Origin: Trema orientale
Taxonomy: Eukaryota > Streptophyta > Magnoliopsida > Rosales > Cannabaceae
Direction of reading: 5' to 3'
DNA length: 64,000 nt
NCBI GenBank assembly: GCA_002914845.1
Contig: JXTC01000007.1
Coordinates: 108,742-172,741 of the forward strand
Shown here: positions 59,580-64,000 of the stretch, piece after piece
How positions within the stretch are numbered: the first letter of the stretch is position 1
How the letters are laid out: each line of letters begins with the position of its first letter
Made by a program: the position numbers and the translations under genes
Notes under the pieces: generated by a model
Database searches by the model: none
Told to the model about the DNA's origin: nothing
What the model saw: only the letters and a program-made list of their open reading frames with translations

Positions 59580-61320
59580 GATTACCTATTTTAGATAATT
59601 TCTTATTTTAAAATTTCCTTATTTGACTTTTGAATTAGAGATAATTTAGAAAATTTGAATTAGTTATCTTATCTGATTTCTGAAATTCAAATTTGATAAT
59701 TAATCTGATAGGATAAGATTCTATCAGAAAAATCCTACATTTTATTTTGAAATTTAAATATTTGAATTTAAATTAAGGACAAGATCCTTAGTTTATAGAA
59801 AGATTTAAATTAAAAAAAAATATTCGTTTATGAAAAGATTTAAATTAAGAATAAAATCCTCACATTAAATAAATTCAAATCAATGATAAGACCATTTGAT
59901 TCAAGGAAATTTGAATGACTATTTAAATGTGATCAGGATCACATATTTAAATTCGATTTCAAATTTAAATATGGATAAGATCCCACTATTTAAGGAAATC
60001 AAATCTTGTCAGTTATTATTATCAGATAATAATTATTTAAATTAAATATGAGATAATTAATTTAAATAAATAGGAGATTATTAATTAGATATTACGTGAT
60101 AATATTTAAACTTTTCAAATTCAAATTTTGGTTAGATATTTCCTAAACTATTTATGTGATAATTAGTTGTTAATTTGAATTTAGAATTCAGATTCAGAGA
60201 TATTCTAAGAGATTTAAATAGTTAAATCTTCTACTATTTAAATTTGAAACTTATGAAGTTTTCAAATTAAAATTAGAAAGAATATCTTATTTTTCTAAAT
60301 CTATTTGAATTTGAATTTAAAGATGATAGTTTACTTTAATGAGATTTAAATAGATAATTGGAAATTATGAGATAATTTTTGATTTGGCTAAATTTTGAAC
60401 TTTCTATTTATTTTTAATATGATTAAGAATATTGATTAGATATTATGAGATAAATCTAAATTTAAATTTATGTGATTGGATAATATTACAATGCTAATTA
60501 TTTGATAATTAATTTATGATTCGAAATTCAAATGTTGAATTTAAATCTTAAGATAATCTAGAAGATTTAATAAGATTAAATTTTCAAAAGACTATCTATA
60601 TTAATTATTCAATAATTAATTAATGATTTGAAATTCAAATGTTGAATTCAAATCTATAGATAATCTAGAAGATTTAATAAGATTAAATTTTCAAAAGATT
60701 ATCTATATCAGTTATTCAATAATTAATTCAAAGATTTTAAATTCAAATGTTGAATTTAAATCTAAAAAAGTCTAACAGATTAAATGTGATTAAATCTTTA
60801 GATAATCAATACTAATTATGTGATAATTAATTTGAGATTTGAAATTTAAAAGTTAAAGTCAAATCAGCATATATTTGTAAAGAGTTAATTTGATTAAATT
60901 ATCTACATATCTAATTTAAATCTTGTGAAGATTTTAATTAGTAAATATCTATACTATCCAATTTAAATTCAAGTAAAAAGTTTATATTTTATTTTAATCA
61001 GATTAAAATAATAATTTAAAAATTATGAGATAATTTCAAATTTGAAAATCCAATCAGTGAGAAATATTTTAATTATGAGTTTATTAAATTTAGAATTCAA
61101 AATTTAAATTCAAAAGTTGAATTCGAATTTTAAAATATTCAAGGAGATTTAATTTAGATTAAATCTTTTAATTAAATAAATTATTTTGTGAAAATATGAA
61201 TTATTTAAACTTGAATATTATCTTTCACAGTTATTATTTAATAAAGTATTTTATGAAAAGATTGTTCAATTATTAAATAATAATAAATGCTAGAATTGTG
61301 GATAATCATTAATTTTTCTA
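59580..61320. repeat. AT-rich leader region with 107-bp tandem repeat
   Basis: Units with TTCAAATGTTGAATT(T/C)AAATCT and AATAAGATTAAATTTTCAAA start at 60506, 60613, 60720 and about 60824, a strict 107-bp period for the first three. Decayed copies of the same words fill 59600-60500 and 60930-61300. Confidence 0.85.
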
Positions 61321-61622
61321 TTTTATTAAATTCTGCTAATACTTGGTTATTATATGAATAATGTTGCATGCATATTCTATATAGAGTATTTAATTACATG
61401 ATCTTAGTAATATGTCATATAGGATAGTAGAGCTACTCACATGCAAAATATGAACATGCTTACATAACTGATTTTAGGTTACTAAATAAGTTAGACAACT
61501 GGGTAAAATCATTAAATCCCTAATTATAAAATATTGAGTGAGAGAAGATATAAGATACCCACGGTCTCTATTGTTAGTTCATTATAAACTAGGACGAGCC
61601 TCACCTCAGAATCTTGCTGAGC

Positions 61623-61922
61623 TCCCGTAGGAGGATTTTCGCCTGGGTAGTATTGGAAATGAATTTCTTAGGATAAGGTATTAGGTGGACTATATGATGT
61701 TGATCACCCTAGGAGACTGTCTTATATAGAACACTTAATTACTGAAATAATGGTTACACACTCAACTCGAAATACTGATATCCTCCTGTAGGAGATCTTG
61801 TTAGTAGAGTAGAAGACTAAATTAAATGATAGTTAGAAATATGAGATATGAGATATTTGTCTAATTTTTTGAATAAAATTATTTTAGTTTGACTTGTTAA
61901 TTGCATGACTTCCCGTAGGAGG
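61623..61922 (+). repeat. Triple TCCCGTAGGAGG motif before gag
   Basis: TCCCGTAGGAGG occurs at 61623-61634 and 61911-61922, with variant TCCTGTAGGAGA at 61794-61805. The core TCC-GTA-GGA is near-palindromic. Confidence 0.8.
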
Positions 61923-62339
61923 CTTGTAATTAATGGTAAGTTGAATTACCATGAATATTAGTGATAGTCTTAGAGATACTTCACTTGCATATTGTAGATT
62001 TATTTTAGATTATGTTAATTATTCAAAATGTTTGTTACATGATGTTTGCTATTATATGGATTATTTATTTTCGTTCAAGTAGATATGTTCTTAATTCTTT
62101 TACCCACTGTACTCACACACACACAACTTCTATAGTTAAACTATGTATTCTGGATTAATGTAACCTAGATTTAGTACTTATGGCTGATAAATTATTAAGT
62201 TTTTATTCTTATATGTTCGTCCACATTCACTGGTGAGACTAGTGAAGAAAAATAAAGCATATATATAGTGGAAGAATTCTTAGATAATTCATTGATATAT
62301 ATTGACATATGATGTCCATTATGTTACAGCATAAAATTC

Positions 62340-63000
62340 AAGGAATTCAAACTACTACAATATTATGCTAAATCCTAATGAGATATTTAATGAACATCTT
62401 CACCAAGCTAAAGTAGCTAAAGGTGAATTTTCTAATCTTTGGCTAAAAGGAAAATGTTTCTTATATAACACTAAAGGATATTGAAAGAAAATTGTTAGTG
62501 ACACCTATACAATACTTGATTGGAAAGTAATAACAATCGATTGTTTATTAACTTATTTTAGTGGATGATTCAATGAATCTTAGATAGAATTCAAGAATCA
62601 TTAACTATGTTTGTATGTCTGTTCCAAAAGGTCACAGAAACCAAGGGGTTAGTGAGGGTAAGTTCACTAAGAGTAAGGACTACAATAACTACAGTGTATG
62701 TATATAAAATGAGAAATATTTAAACTCATGTTTGATGGATTTATGATTAGGGCTTAAAAATTGTCAAGCATTTAAGAGAAATTTGATTTTTGTTTCATAT
62801 TTGATGAAACGATATTATTCTGTTTGTCTTAATGATAAAGTTTTCAAGTGAAAGAGTAATATTCTTAATTGCACTGAATAGCATTTTTATTGACCTAAAT
62901 TATTCTCATTTATGTGACACTAATAATGATGAGATTAAATATAATAAATTTAATCATAAGAAAGTAAGTAAGTACTAAGAATAAGATATATTTTTACTTC
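62340..63000 (+). pseudogene. Copia gag-protease region, heavily decayed
   Basis: Position between leader and integrase implies gag and protease. No long frame remains, stops and frameshifts are frequent, and neither a complete zinc knuckle nor a protease site could be read. Assigned mainly by context. Confidence 0.45.
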
Positions 63001-63980
63001 GGTCATATTAACCTAAATATAATCCAAAGATTAGTTATGGATAGATATCTATACTTGTTAGAAGCCAAACCATTACCAATCTGAGAATCCTATCTAGAAG
63101 GTAAAATGACTAAAAGGTCTTTTGTTAGAAAGGATCTAAGAGTGCAAGAATGTTTAAAAATAATACATATTGTTGTCTGCGAGCCCTTGAGTAATTAAGT
63201 CCAATGAGGTTTTGAATATATCATTATGAATGATTATTCAAAATTTTATTATGTTTACCTAATGTTACTGCTAATTGAATTCTTTTGAATAGTTTAAAGA
63301 ATTGAAAGCGGGAGCTAAAAGGCAATTAGGAAAAGTATAAAGACTCATCGATTTGATCGAAGCATTGAATACCTCTATAGAGAATTCTTAGGAATATCTC
63401 ACAGACAATGATAACTTTTGGCTATGATTAAGTTGTTGTTCAATTGTTCATTATTACAAAATCTTTTAGGATACGTCTTGGAGATGGTGATATGCCTACT
63501 AACAGAGTTCATCCAAGTCAATATCTAAGACACTATTTTGAAATATAGAAAAGACATTAAGCTAGTTTATGTCATATCCATATTTTTGGCTGTCCAGCAT
63601 ACATGCTGAAGGGGAAATGACTAAGTTGGAATAATAATCTGAATTATATCTGTTTATAGGAAACCCAAAAGAAATAGACAGGTATTACTTCTATAGTATT
63701 GAAACAAGAAAGTATTTGTTAGAACAAATCTCTCTTACTTGGAAGAAAACTATATGAAGTATTTAACCCCAAAGTAAGTTATTTCTTGAAGAACTAATTG
63801 ATGATGTAATCAGCCTATCTATGAAAGATAGAATAGAATAAGCACTTAGGAAGGATAAATTACTAGATGATTAACATATATCAGATCCTCATTGTAGTGG
63901 GAGAAGTGTGAGACAATCTGGTAGATATTTGGGAATAGGATAGTCCTATAACCTAGAATTTGATTACTTTATCTATAAAG
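63000..63980 (+). pseudogene. Copia integrase, decayed
   Basis: From about 63004 a frame gives GHINLNIIQRLVMD, then LEGKMTKRSFVRKDL, then (F)EYIIMNDYSKFYYVYLM, the GAG-pre-integrase and integrase start. The first catalytic Asp is lost (IHIVVC where HTD is expected). After frame changes come FKELKAGAKRQLGKS at about 63293, IFGCPAYMLKGK at about 63585 and SGRSVRQSGRYLG near 63900. At least six in-frame stops are present. Confidence 0.82.
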
Positions 63981-64000
63981 AGGAATTAGATTATGTTGAT

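Larger units (their letters stand above)
57103..64000 (+). mobile_element. Ty1/copia element with long LTR, decayed, running off the right edge
   Basis: The order is 5' LTR (57103-58767), primer site (58768 on), a leader of about 3.5 kb with GC island, AT-rich tandem repeats and a triple motif, then decayed gag (from about 62340) and integrase (63000-63980). All domains are on the plus strand. The likely target duplication base set is ctact at 57098-57102; the other end is outside. It inserted into the Tat-like gag. Confidence 0.85.

Noticed and set aside
59025..59594. Cluster of overlapping 60-190-codon frames on both strands
   Set aside because: They exist because the retrotransposon GC island lacks stops; composition is biased and no domain is recognisable.

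Overview
The window is a 64-kb piece of nuclear DNA from a flowering plant, most likely a dicot. It is AT-rich, its genes contain GT-AG introns, and it carries plant-type LTR retrotransposons and miniature transposons. I rebuilt gene models by following reading frames across GT/AG splice sites. Each of the five closes to a whole number of codons.

Five host protein genes and one tRNA gene are supported. UBP22-type ubiquitin protease (H2B deubiquitinase of the SAGA complex): minus strand, 5968-9643, 3 exons, 599 aa. ARPC3 (p21 subunit of the Arp2/3 actin nucleator): minus, 17109-18948, 174 aa, with an exon whose only coding bases are the start codon. Type-B MGDG synthase (galactolipid synthesis): minus, 24224-27246, 8 exons, 477 aa. 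tRNA-Arg(UCG): minus, 40080-40153. MUSTANG-B domesticated Mutator transposase with a PB1 domain: plus, 42786-45883, 3 coding exons, 888 aa. A small RING-H2 protein: minus, 46604-48714, 4 exons, 237 aa. The last two genes converge tail to tail. The proteins do unrelated jobs (chromatin, cytoskeleton, lipid, transcription, probable ubiquitin ligase) and do not form a pathway.

The rest is mostly transposon debris. 1-3846 is the 5' half of a decayed Ty1/copia element on the minus strand. 11.2-14.7 kb holds a gypsy pol-tail/LTR module, a Mutator-type MITE, a SINE head and a TRIM-like element. 19.5-21.6 kb holds self-nested foldback MITEs and two Mutator-type MITEs with perfect 9-bp target duplications. 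28.6-31.5 kb holds hAT-like and other MITEs. 33.2-35.2 kb holds tandem duplications of about 310 bp. 37.4-39.0 kb is an unusual noncoding array of degenerate TAGTAACCA words. From about 50.3 kb to the right end is a multi-level nest: a Tat/Ogre-like gypsy LTR interrupted by a hAT MITE, itself interrupted by an LTR-like element holding another gypsy module, followed by a decayed gag into which a long-LTR copia element has jumped.

I see no prokaryotic-style system, CRISPR array or gene cluster. The most novel-looking signals are the TAGTAACCA array and a 5'-leader layout shared by the two otherwise different copia elements.
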